A stretch of DNA of 64,000 bases, from contig NW_024468913.1 of the NCBI RefSeq assembly GCF_011745365.1, positions 1,488,001 through 1,552,000 on the forward strand, given 5' to 3'. The position numbers were made by a program, and so were the translations under genes. Numbering within the stretch: position 1 is the first letter of the stretch; each line of letters begins with the position of its first letter. Of this stretch, positions 1 through 10,456 are shown in pieces. Below the pieces are notes generated by a model. It made no database searches and had not been told where the DNA came from. It saw nothing but the letters and a program-made list of their open reading frames with translations. The stretch comes from Cryphonectria parasitica EP155 (taxonomy: Eukaryota > Ascomycota > Sordariomycetes > Diaporthales > Cryphonectriaceae).

Positions 1-764
1 CCCCGCTGTTTTGACCCCATCGTTGTCGTCTTATGCCTGGATCCCAAGTGTTACTTCAGGTTGGCTGAGTGACATGTGAAACATGCCCACCACAGGTACC
101 GTCTAGGCCCCATCCATCTTCCGGATCCACCGGGGTCGCCACGACACTTTTCTGGGTTCGGGTTGACAGCGCATGCCCGCATGTTTACCCCTGAAAAGGC
201 CGCCCTTAAACTCCGTCTAAGTCCCCCCTGAACTGTTCCCTGACCCTCCGTGCAGGCCCAGAGGCCATCCTACAAACAAGCCTTGGCGGGCTCAACAAGT
301 TCCGTGTAGGTGGCCGTGGCACGCTTCGGTCCCGGCACCACGGGCTCTGGAATGAGTTTTTGTACTAGTAGCATTACCATGTGCACCGTCACACTACCTA
401 GCCAGCTTCAGAACATGTTCAACGACAACGACAACTTAACTTCTATATGTATCTCACCTCATTCTTTCCTTCTTCCCCGTGCAGCGGCCGACGGAATAGC
501 ACTTCATAAGTTTACGCAGCAAAAAAACTATCAGAATAAAATGAAGACTTGAAGCACAGTATTGTGGGCACTGCAGCATCAACAGGACGTCGCCGTATGA
601 ATGTTGTTCCTTGTTGCTTAGTCCAATTCCTACCAAGTACCCAATGGCAAGTCAGATGAAGTATCGAAAGACTTCAAAGAACCTCAACGCTTGAACTCCA
701 AAAGATGTAAGTCACAGTCCTCATCTTCGCCCTCGCCATTCTTATAGGAAAACCGCGAGTGACG
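1..764. other. Intergenic, no gene seen
   Basis: Left edge of the window. Short open frames occur on both strands but none has domain-like content or convincing exon structure. The last part is probably the 3' flank of the minus-strand zinc-finger gene. Confidence 0.5.
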
Positions 765-1781
765 TCATGCAAGCAGACATGCCACCTCCCGCTCCATCTC
801 GTCCAACAAAGCTCTCACGATGCCATCCAACAGAGACGGCTCGTAGTCGGTCTGTCCTGCTAGTCCATTCTCAGAGAGCACTCTCTTCTTGAATTCAAGT
901 CCCTTGCTTGTCCAGACCTCCCAGAGCGCCTTCCGGTACACGGGCAACAGCTCCGTCAGGTCCGACCCCTGAAAGGCCGATGCCGGTCTCTGCTCCTCTG
1001 GGAATATCGAATCCCACAGTTGAAACCATTTCTCCTCATCGCCCTTGCCCCTGCTTCGCCCGAGCGACTTGCCCAGCTCCTTCATCTGCTCATCCGAGAT
1101 GCCATCAAAAGTCACCTTGGGCTTCATTTCACACGTCCCCTGACGGACGTGCTCATCCCGCGCCTCCGAACTCCTGAAGATGTCCGAGCATCGCGCACAA
1201 TAGTTCTTGGGCTGCGCGTGTTTGCGCTCGAGGTGTTGCTTGACATCCTTGATGCGGGGCAACTTGTTGTGGAGGCACCCGCGGTGCTTGATGAGATCGT
1301 GCCTGAGAAAGGGACACGCGAGCGGGCTCTGCTGTTCCTGGCTGCCGGCGCCGCCGCCGCTGCTGCTGGCCCTCCTGGCCTTCTTCGCGCCGGCAACCTG
1401 AACAAGGTCCTCAAATTGAACTTCGGACCCTGATCTTTTAGATGACGACGGAGACACGCTGTGGTGGGTCTGGATGTTGCTCGGAGGGTTCGGCTCCGGG
1501 AAGGTCATGGACAAGTCGCTGTCAAAATTTGACGGATTCCAGATAGATTGTATGGGGTTGGAGCAGTAGAAGAAGAGTGTAGAGTTGGACTCGTGCAGCC
1601 AGCCATTTGTGCCCGAGACGAATTCAGGGTCGACGAGGTTTTCAACCCACGCCGGTTCCTGAGAGTGACCATCGAGACGGATCGAGGACGGCAGGGCGAT
1701 GTCAGCTCGCTCCGGCGGCCCCTCCGCCCCCCGCGCACCAGGCGCTTGTTCGTCATCATGGACACAAATGCTACCAGACAT
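765..1781 (-). CDS. C2H2-like zinc-finger protein, fungal family, function unknown
   Basis: Single-exon gene of 338 aa, started at the first real ATG (1781); the open frame begins two codons earlier at a TTG. The N-terminal half is serine/proline-rich and probably disordered. Around residues 156-188 a C-x12-C-x13-H-x4-H arrangement is visible (C156, C169, H183, H188). A second Cys/His cluster follows (C195, C198, H211, C217), with the motifs KQHLERKH and HVRQGTCE. The segment after it (EKWFQLWDSIFPEEQRP and the surrounding helix) is typical of a widespread fungal family annotated only as C2H2-type domain-containing proteins. From the family, a nuclear nucleic-acid-binding or regulatory role is possible, but nothing in the sequence fixes a target. 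It stands alone, next to a transposon-bearing gene-poor stretch. Confidence 0.75.
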   Translation of the reverse strand: MSGSICVHDDEQAPGARGAEGPPERADIALPSSIRLDGHSQEPAWVENLVDPEFVSGTNGWLHESNSTLFFYCSNPIQSIWNPSNFDSDLSMTFPEPNPPSNIQTHHSVSPSSSKRSGSEVQFEDLVQVAGAKKARRASSSGGGAGSQEQQSPLACPFLRHDLIKHRGCLHNKLPRIKDVKQHLERKHAQPKNYCARCSDIFRSSEARDEHVRQGTCEMKPKVTFDGISDEQMKELGKSLGRSRGKGDEEKWFQLWDSIFPEEQRPASAFQGSDLTELLPVYRKALWEVWTSKGLEFKKRVLSENGLAGQTDYEPSLLDGIVRALLDEMEREVACLLA

Positions 1782-3023
1782 GTTCAAGTCGAGGCAGACT
1801 TAGGATAGCCACTTGTTCCCTTTGTGTAAATTGTGATAAGGCGAAGTACAGGGGAGGACCTCACTTTACAGTGGATTGGTCTCTGAGGATGGACATTCAC
1901 AACGTAGATTCAGCAGGTGGTGAGGCTTGTAAGAGGGGAGAATCAATCAGAACTCATATTAGGTGGAGCTTTTGATGAAAGGGCACTTGAAGATCATTGA
2001 GACGGTCAGATTGAAGAGACGAGAGCACTTCCCTTCTTATATCTTCTTCAAAACATCGAGCACGATTCCACCAAGCACATAAATGTACTGTGGTTCTTAC
2101 CCGAGAAAAACACACAGGTACGTATATCGCGTACCTCCTCGATGAATCCGGCTCACAGGGTGTCACAGTGAACTGACCCCCTGGTTCGCGTAGTTAATTT
2201 ACTATCTTGGATGCTAGCTGATCGCCTTGGCGAACCACGCACACATGGCGAACTACAAATCCCTAATGCATAGTTTCAAGGGAGTGCTGCACTCGGCACT
2301 CGCCTTGGTGACTGTCTAGAAACAGTTATGGCTCGAGATATTGACACTTTCCACGCATCAGGCTACCCTTGATAGCCTGCTACAACATCGCCTTCAAGGG
2401 CGCAGACGCCGTCATCCCAGGCCTCAAGAGCACCGTATGTTTAACCTGACCAACCGGATAAGAATATTAGCTAATTACATTCCTGAAAAGGCCATTTCTA
2501 GCAAATTTCCACTTTATCAGGTCGTGAAGCGACAAAAGGCGGCAGCAATTTCTAGAGCATCGCAACTTGCAAGGGAAAAAATCGTTGCCGCTGGAGGTTA
2601 GGGTCATGGTTAGAGGTTAGTATCACGATCAATTTATAGGGATTTGTGATATCTTTTGCGTTCTGGTGGACATTCATAATTGGGGAGTTTTGGTCGGTCA
2701 GATTAATCCCACAGTTGATCTGAATAAGTACTTTGGAAGTTTTTCAGAAATAATCCTGGGATTGTACTTAGTGATATTCTCATACCCTAGCTCGCGAACT
2801 TATTAGGCATACAAATCATTCACAAGCCCGAGATAATCACTTAACATTCTCTTTTTCTTTTTGAATTCCTGAGAGCCTGCGAACTAAAGCCAACAGAACC
2901 GTTTTCGAAAAACTCATATGAGACTCAGCAGGACACACGTGAAAAAAGACGATAGGAAATATAGGAAATAGCTGTGGTTGACATGCAGCCCTTCTCTCCA
3001 CAGAAAGAAACAACTATGTACAG

Positions 3024-3314
3024 CTACAGCCTCAAGTTTTCATTCTCAAATTTCCCTCCAGCTCCGTATACCAAGCTATCAGATTCCTCCAACTGCTGTT
3101 TCCCAGCATCCGACTTGATGCAATGCCCAGATGAGGAAGCGATATCTGTCAAGGTAAACTGTCTCTCAAAGGAAGAGAGATTTTTGGCTGCTGCATCCTT
3201 CCTCTGTTGCACCTTGGAGTCATTGAGATTCTTTGGGTCATTCGGTTTGGCCAGCTGGTGGTTGACTGGATCACAGGTGTTTTCAGATTGACACCAGCTT
3301 CTCAGGGTCGCCAT
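3024..3314 (-). CDS. Possible small hypothetical protein, 96 aa
   Basis: The frame starts at a genuine ATG (3314) and encodes a hydrophilic 96-residue peptide with no transmembrane segment, signal peptide or recognisable domain. Codon third positions do not show the GC preference of the neighbouring real genes. The opposite strand is also open over nearly the same span. It may be a lineage-specific gene or chance; I favour chance. Confidence 0.15.
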   Translation of the reverse strand: MATLRSWCQSENTCDPVNHQLAKPNDPKNLNDSKVQQRKDAAAKNLSSFERQFTLTDIASSSGHCIKSDAGKQQLEESDSLVYGAGGKFENENLRL

Positions 3315-3979
3315 CTCGTCCCCTTCACACCCTACTTTTGTTAGTGTTACTCATGAATAGGTGTATCGTCAGCGTGCAGGCAGGGGTACACATGCACATA
3401 CCTGGGCAAGCTTGCAGGATATCTTTCGACTGATTTTCTCAGCACCTGTAACAGCCTTGATGGATGGTCCCACGCTGTCGAGCTGCGATTGTTCTGGCCT
3501 ATGGTTTGTCTTTCTTGGGGGCCTGGGGGCGAGGGAAACTCTCCGAGATCAAACGCTGAAGAGAAGGTGAGGTTCTGGAAAGGTGATTTGCCTAAGCTGC
3601 ATGTTTTCGAAATCAGTGTCCTGTCTGGATTATATACCTGTTAGTGTAGAGAATTTATCAGACAATTTACTGTTTTACCAGCACAATTGTGTGGTTGAAG
3701 ACTGAGCCCAGGTGTGTGCAATAACAGTAGCACAGATGTGCCTCAAACACTGGCAGGGTTGGCAATGTTGCACAGCCACCATCGAAAAGTACGACGAACT
3801 CTACCAGAGTTCGACTGACCTAGTCATTAAGGGTAGCATCATAAGCTGGCATACTTGATTCAAACCATCTTCGAAATTTTCTATCATTGCATGCCCTCTG
3901 TTTCTGAATAATGATGAACTATGTATTCTAGAAACCATAAACCACATAACACTTCTCTAATATGTTCCCTTTTCTTTTC

Positions 3980-4002
3980 TTTTTTTTTTTTTTTTTTTTT
4001 TT
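3980..4002. repeat. T23 homopolymer
   Basis: Uninterrupted run of 23 T, just upstream of the transposon relic. Confidence 0.95.
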
Positions 4003-4205
4003 GGCCCACCCTTGCTCAGCACCTGCAGGTGAATGAGCCCAGATACCCTTGTACTCTCCTCCCACTATTCAACACCTAAACGCCAGGCATAGCGAGCCAG
4101 CCGCCCACACAGCAGCTGCTGCTGACAATGTCTTTGTGAGAGTATTGACACATGCATTACAGCAGCGTCTTGCTATTCTCATACCAATTTGGCCCAATCA
4201 CTCCC

Positions 4206-6027
4206 GCCACCCCGGCCAACCCCCCGGCCTCTCCAGCCACCTCTTTTTTTCAATATCTTTTCTCAACCAATTTTACTCTAATCAACTTCATATCTTTACA
4301 GGACCTTTATACGTATATCATGAAGCCCTATACCGAATTTCAGCTGGCCCAGGCCCTCGAGGCTGTCAGAAAGGGTGTATCTCAGCGACAGGCCTCGAAA
4401 CAGTGGGGTGTACCACGAGCTACTCTTCAGGACTGCCTAGCAGGAGGAGAATCGCATTCAACAGCCTATCAACATAAGCAAAGGCTTTCTGTTAGCCAGG
4501 AGAGGAAATTGGCTGAATGGATTCGCATTCAGGAAGCCCTGGGGCTTCCACCAAGCCACTTAGAGCTTAGGCACTTTGCTCAACGAATCCTCGAGGTCAG
4601 AGGAGACTCTCAAACGCTAGGAAGGAAGTGGGCACAAGCTTTTTTGAAGAGAAATCCAGATATTCAGGTTCGCAAGAGTCAAAGGATTGCCTCAGCTCAA
4701 ACTAATGGAGCTACAACAGAGGTAATACAGCCTTGGTTTCGTCTTTTCGATCTTCCTCAAGTTCAAGCTATCAAACCAGCTAATCGATGGAATATGAACG
4801 AAGCTGGAATAGCTGAAGGCTAAGGAGCGAACGGATTAGTTCTAGGTAGCTATTCTTCATATTCAATCTATTGAAAAGAGCCTGGGTTGAGGTTCTGAAT
4901 CTCGATTCTCGAGTGTATCTCTGCTATAGGTGCTTATCTCTTCCCTCTGATGATTTTCAAGGAGCAAACAGTATAATAACAGTGGTTTCCTCTCTTCTTG
5001 GAGTATTTCGATAGCTGGCAGTTTACAGCAACAAGGAACGGATGAACTGATAATACTGTAGCACTCGAATAGCTGAAGAAGATCTTTATTCTAGCCAGCC
5101 AGCCAGCAGACCCCTCAGAGATCAGATTATTAGTTCTGAATAGCTACAGCAGCTATACAACTAATGAGTTTATATAGCAATACTATCAAAATAATATCCT
5201 GCTGATTTACTTGCCTTCTTATATCTCTTATATACTTCAACCCCTTAATCTAGGGATCTTTTCAGCTCTTGAGAAAGCATATAGACGAAAAGTTAGTTAT
5301 ATCAGCTAATAAGAAGATTTAACAGTCTTTAGCAAGCATTTATTCCTTGAGAACTATTACAAAGCTTGTACAGAAGGTCTTTCTAGCAAGAATATCAAGT
5401 CTGGATGGAAAGCTAGTGATTTATAGCCTGTTAGATTTTCCAAGCTGCTCTTAAGCCCTCTTCTCCTCGAAAACACTCCTCAGCATATTCAGAATCAGTC
5501 AAATTCGAGTTCAAGAGTATCAACAGCAGCCCAGCGTATCCAGAAAGCCTTCTCAAGCCAGCCAGCTATCTTTTCAACTTCTCGCAAAGCCAAAGATCTA
5601 TATTATCAGCTACAGAAGAATCAGCACCAGCTTTCATCCAAGGCAGTGCAACGTATACTCTTTAGGAAGATACAAAAAGCGTTTGACGAGAGGGATCTCG
5701 AGTTTGCAAAGGCTCTGGAGAGGAACGAAGTTCTGGAAAGGCAAATGGAAGCTAAAAGGCCTACTAAAAGAAGGAAGGTTGATTTGAGCCCGAACTCGAG
5801 GTTTGCAGACATTGAGGATATACAGAGAGCTCAAAAAGCGGCTGATAGAGACGAAGATAGTCTAGACGAAGAGAACAGTATCGAATTACCTACTGATGAG
5901 GAGGACTGCATCGTGGTGGGTGAATAGGATGAAGAATGTATATAAAACAATATATATGTGGGTGGGTGGTAAGGCGGGCCGGGGTGGCCGGAAGTTGGTG
6001 TGGCCGGAGGTTACCCCCTTTAACTTA
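4206..6027 (+). mobile_element. Decayed Fot1/Pogo (Tc1/mariner superfamily) DNA transposon
   Basis: The transposase frame at 4320-5927 is flanked by GC-rich blocks that are inverted copies of each other. gccaccccggcc at 4206-4217 is the exact reverse complement of ggccggggtggc at 5977-5988, with further similarity around both. The 3' flank continues through a second GGCCGGAGG block to about 6027, next to a TA, the insertion target of this superfamily. I cannot find the matching outer part of the 5' terminal repeat, so the 5' end is probably truncated or diverged, and the element boundaries are approximate. Confidence 0.75.
4320..5927 (+). pseudogene. Fot1/Pogo transposase pseudogene with 11 in-frame stops
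   Basis: A single continuous frame of 535 codons shows the layout of a Fot1/Pogo transposase. It starts with a psq-type helix-turn-helix (AVRKGVSQRQASKQWGVPRA) and continues with a CENP-B-type DNA-binding region (residues about 60-130). A DDE integrase region and a basic, acidic-tailed C-terminus follow. Nonsense codons lie at 4821, 4872, 4896, 4974, 4977, 5043, 5070, 5175, 5307, 5310 and 5424; no net frameshift is present. Both recognisable catalytic aspartates read as asparagine (codons at 4797 and 5139). These changes fit C-to-T and G-to-A transitions typical of RIP. The copy cannot encode an active enzyme. Confidence 0.88.
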
Positions 6028-7561
6028 TACTTTGCAATGTGTGCCGTGGGTGTGATTCGTCAAAGCTACCAACTGGAAGACAGTAGGCTGCAGGAAATGG
6101 GAATGAGTGAAGGAGACCGACTCCTGATCTTGCAACTTTGCCATTCAAGTACTTACTTAAGTAGCAATACATATTCTTGAAGTGAATTTATTGTTTCCTT
6201 TACCATCTTGACCAATTTCCTCTTGAGGAAAAAAAATATCTATCACAGTTCAAAATTGCTTGGAATTCGGGATTAATTTGCTGCATCAGCATTCGTTGAC
6301 TGGAGTAGACTTGATTTCAACTTGGCATTCTATATAATACAGTACAGCAATGAGTGTCCTTCTGTGAGCAGGGCAGGAAGAGATAACGAGCAGGCTCTAC
6401 AGTGCTACAAAAATTCGCCGCTACTTTTCTCTAGCCAGCTTGCACTAAAGACCTTGACATCATCATCCATAAAAACATCTTTCTCTGGAGGCTGTGAGCT
6501 CACACAAGCAATAACAAGCATGGAGTTATGAAGGCTGTTGCAACTCAATTGTATCAATACTGGGGAGCCAAACTTCACTACAAGAGATATTATAAGGTGT
6601 TCTGGAAGGACAACAGAGCTGGGCAGCTATGTGGATGCAAATCATACTTTACACGACTCAAACATGCCATGCCTTCCCCAAATACCCTACATGATTCGCA
6701 AGTGACAACTGACTCAACTCATATCTAGAGATCCAAACCTGTGAATTTTCTGTTCCATCCAAGCAGGTTGTTCCATTATATCCTACAACTAAGCTGAAGA
6801 CTTCAGTGATGTTGACCGTCTATGCACACTTTGGTGGCCACTACCATGAAGTTCACAGTCTGGAGTCACGGAATCTCACAACCAGTAACATGTCCGGAAG
6901 GATAGACATCGCCAACGGCTTAGTGAGACAAGCTGCTCTTGAATAGGATTGGACATCGACCAGGCCTAGCAGCACTAATGTACTTCCCTCCTCGGAAACG
7001 TACATGCATCGACCAAGGCTTAGGTTCCTGCCGGCATGGGTCTGTTTGGCTGTGGGTTTTCCAAGCAAGAGTGAGTTCTGTTGGGAGGCTCCCTCGCCGA
7101 CAACGAGGCCCACAAGGGTAAGCACTACCGGCAAGAAATACAAAATACCAGAGCTAGGAGTAGATCCTATTGTACATAATGGACTGAAATGCTTTGATGA
7201 GTTATCGGGGTTCATACTCTCAGGCATCTCGCTCCACGGAGTGTCGCTTGCCGCCCACCCCCGGACTTTCAGTGCGGCCGACGCCGTCATCGCAAAAGAG
7301 AATTCTAGGCGGTCATCATCCGAGACTGGCTGACCTCTTCCGGTACATAGATGTGGAGTTTGTTCGATTCTAGCGGACATGCAGAAGTGTAGGATCCAGC
7401 TGCCATGCCTGTGTTGTAGAGATCGAAGGTCGGAGTAATATATTAAAGTCCCATGCCCAGGCCCATGCCCTCTCGCCGTGGTTTCCTCCATCATATATCC
7501 TATAAGAACAGATAAATACAGCTCAGGCCCAGCCTAGCAGCTAGCTGGAGGAGACCAAAAG
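5928..7561. other. Intergenic, no gene supported
   Basis: Contains the 3' flank of the transposon relic (to about 6027), then low-complexity AT-rich sequence, then the probable promoter of the FAD oxidoreductase gene. A 213-codon frame on the minus strand (6853-7494) and a 109-codon frame on the plus strand (7004-7333) overlap each other; neither carries a recognisable domain. Confidence 0.5.
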
Positions 7562-9223
7562 ATGCCCCAGACTTTCACGCCCACGAAAACTTTGGCCGAG
7601 ATGCCGTCCCAGATCACAGAGACCATCACATTTCTCCGCTCGCAAAACCCAGGCATCCAGCTGCACACGGCAGAATCGCCCGCCTTTGCAGACTTCTGCA
7701 ACACCTACATCAAGAGCGCTGCCCAGCCTTCCGCCGTCGCCCGGCCACGGTCCATTGAGGACGTCCAGGCTGTTATCAAGGCATGTACCGAGCATGGTGC
7801 CGACTTTAATATCCGCGCCGGCGGGCACAACGCGGCAGGTCGGACGCTTGTCGATGGAGCGCTCCTGATCGACATGCGGGAGCTTGCGCATGTAGAGGTC
7901 AGCAGGGACAAAAAGACGGCCAAGGTCGCTGGTGGGGCACTGGCGGGCAACGTCATGAACAAGCTGGGGGAGCAAGGCCTGGTCACGCCTATGTTCGTAT
8001 TCATTCCTTTCCCCTTTTTCTCTTCCCTTTTTTTTTTTTTTATCTCTCCAGTCCCTATCTTCCTCTCCTGCTAAGGGTGAGGGGGAGGGGGGCTCGAAAC
8101 CACTGGCCGTCTCACGGTGGGCTCTCTGACGATTGAAGCTCCTTGGCTGATGGTTGCCACAACCTCTAGCGGTACGATGGGATCGGTTGGATACGTCGGG
8201 TGGTGTGTTCCCGGTGGCTACGGGGCCTTCTCGGCTCTCTACGGCCTGGGTTGCGATCAAATCCTTGGAGCCAAGCTGGTGGACTATAGGGGCGAGCTCG
8301 TAGAGGCGGATGAGGCTCTGCTCAAGGGCATCCGCGGCGCAGGCCTGATCTTTGGAGCCATTGTGGAGTTGACGGTCAAAGTGTACCCGCTCAAAGAGGT
8401 TAGTCACTGGTGAGAGCCGGCACCTGGATCTGTGTCGTCTCTCAGTAAAAGATAGGCCGCCTGTGCTGATCTCTGCGTTCCTCTTCAGATGCTGTCTGCG
8501 ACCTTCATCTTCGAGTCCAGCGACATGGAGGCTACCTGGGCCCGCCTCACAACGGGCCTCGACTCATCCGACCACCCGCCCGAGCTCAAACTTCAGACTT
8601 TCTCTACCGACTTCCCCGGCATGGGCCCCGCATTGGCCTGCGTGGTGACCTGGGTCTCGGACGACCACAGGCTCGGACGTGAGTGGATCGACAAGGTGGC
8701 AGCCGCCGGCGGGAAGTGCTTGGTGAGCCACACAGAGGCAAAGACGCCCACGGCGTATGCTGTGGACAACGAGAAGCTGGTGGTGTGGGGCGTCCACGGG
8801 CGGTCATACACGCTCAACCTGCGGAAGTGGACGCCGGCCTCGGTGGCGGTGCTGGCAGAGTTCAGCCGGAGCGTGGCGAGGGGCGGAATGATCGCAGTAC
8901 ACGCGCTGAGCAGAGCTAGAGAGAGCGATCAGTCAGTGTTCGGCGCGCGGGAGGATCACCTCGTGATCGAGATCATCGCGACGTCGCCTGACCCGACGCT
9001 GCGGAGGGAGGTGGACGCGTGGGGCGTAGGCTGCCTGAAGGCGCTGCGGGAGGCCGACCCTGCCAATGTCCTGGACAGCGCATACATCTCGTTACTGGAC
9101 GAAGGAGACCTTGCCACGGAGAAGATCTATGGCGAGCACCTACCCGCAATTGTCGAGCTGAAGAGGAAGTATGACCCTGCGAACGTGTTCAAGCACTCAT
9201 CCCCCAAAATCCCCGTCGAGTAA
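7562..9223 (+). CDS. FAD-linked oxidoreductase, berberine-bridge-enzyme (BBE) family
   Basis: Three exons are inferred: 7562-7992, 8170-8398 and 8489-9223, giving 464 aa. The first donor is an unusual GTTCGT. It was chosen because joining there restores the family sequence VTPIGTMGSVGY; the second intron is GTTAGT...CAG. The N-terminal PCMH-type FAD domain contains IRAGGHNAAGR, whose His89 is the expected covalent flavin attachment site. The Cys that forms the second flavin bond in bicovalent members is absent (Met in GTMGSVGY), so a mono-covalent flavin is inferred. The C-terminus (ELKRKYDPANVFKHSS) is the BBE domain. No signal peptide is seen, so it is probably intracellular. The substrate cannot be told from sequence, and no other secondary-metabolism genes lie nearby. 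Confidence 0.85.
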
Positions 9224-10456
9224 TCGTCAGCGAGCAGTCAGTCATGAACGGAGAGATGCTTCAGGCTGCGTGCGAGAGGATGAGAGGCCCTGATAGCGAA
9301 TGGTAGAAGACGAGAAGAAGACGCATTGAAATGAGGACAAGATCAGAAAAAGCCCTGTTTTTATGTTTATTATGATTTTTCAAACCATGACAACGTATTA
9401 CATGATATGACACCTCGTAGAGCATCTGCCTACCCATGATTTTCAGGCATTATTAACAAAGTATTTGGCAGAGACAACAATGGTGCTGGTTCTCTCGAGC
9501 CTCGCTCATCGCAAGTTACAGGCATGAGAGTCCTCGTTGTTGTCGTCATTGTCCCCCGTCCAGCAGAACATGTTGGCAGGTTAACGATTAGAGTAAGCAA
9601 GTAGTAATTGATTACTTACTCGATTGAGTCGCGAAGATGATTGGAGCGAGCCAAGCGTCAAAGTCACCGAGGGCTCCTTCCTACTCTGCCGGTTGCGGAG
9701 TTAAGTGGGTGAGAGCAAGCTTCTTCCTCAACAAATCCGGCTGGGGTTTTGTTGATGTACCTAAGTACCATTTACTGTGTAGAAACTCCGAGGGAGCTGG
9801 GACAGGAGGACACTGACTACCGGACTTTGCTTACGACCTGCGCCTTGCATTGATAGTGAGATACCCGAGTACTCGAAGACCGAACCACAGCGCCCCCCGC
9901 CGGGTCATTTATCGGATGTTTAGGCCTTTCCCCTCAAAGCGCGTACTGCAGATTGATAATTGATCTTTCTGCTTTCTGCCTACTACGTAGCCATCCAGCC
10001 AACCGAGCCAATCAATTCATTTCCAACAACCCACTATTGAACCCCCCCCCACAACTTCTACCCTTCTCCTTCTCTTCCTTTTCCTCTTTCTCCTCCCCAG
10101 GGTCGAACATATCCTCTCATCATCTTTGTACCATTACCTACCTCGTCGCTATGGGTACTTCTTGAGTGACCTCCGTGTTCTCAGGTCGTCTCGCCTGATC
10201 CCTTTTTGGGATCACAGTTTGTTCCCCGCACCGCGGTGTTCAGCATCGCCTGCAGCTCCTCTTGAGTCGATTGCCACGCGACAAGCACGGCAACGTTTTT
10301 GCGCCTGGTACAAATACGGTATTCATAACGACCACCTCTACTCGGAGATTCCAAATCAGAAGGCAAGCCTTCGCACCTATACCCGCGTCACACACAGCCT
10401 CTACCGCCAATTACTTTTCCTTTCTACTTCCTTTCAGAAGGTCTTCCTATCTTAAC
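9224..10456. other. Intergenic: 3' flank of oxidoreductase and promoter/leader of adenylate kinase
   Basis: The second half becomes pyrimidine-rich (about 10020-10110), as in many fungal leaders. A minimal upstream ORF (ATG at 10151, four sense codons) lies in the likely leader. From 10199 to the kinase ATG at 10457 one frame is open and in frame with the kinase; see findings. Confidence 0.5.

Larger units (their letters stand above)
1782..4205. other. Gene-poor AT-richer interval
   Basis: No gene is supported. A possible exon-like scrap lies at 2372-2434 and a short minus-strand frame at 3024-3314; both are described separately. A T23 run lies at 3980-4002, shortly before the Fot1/Pogo relic. 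The base composition is more AT-rich than the gene blocks, as expected for repeat-derived and RIP-affected DNA. Confidence 0.5.

Noticed and set aside
6853..7494. 213-codon minus-strand frame starting at a true ATG
   Set aside because: No domain, overlapped by an open plus-strand frame, and lying in the likely promoter of the oxidoreductase gene; no exon-like boundaries.
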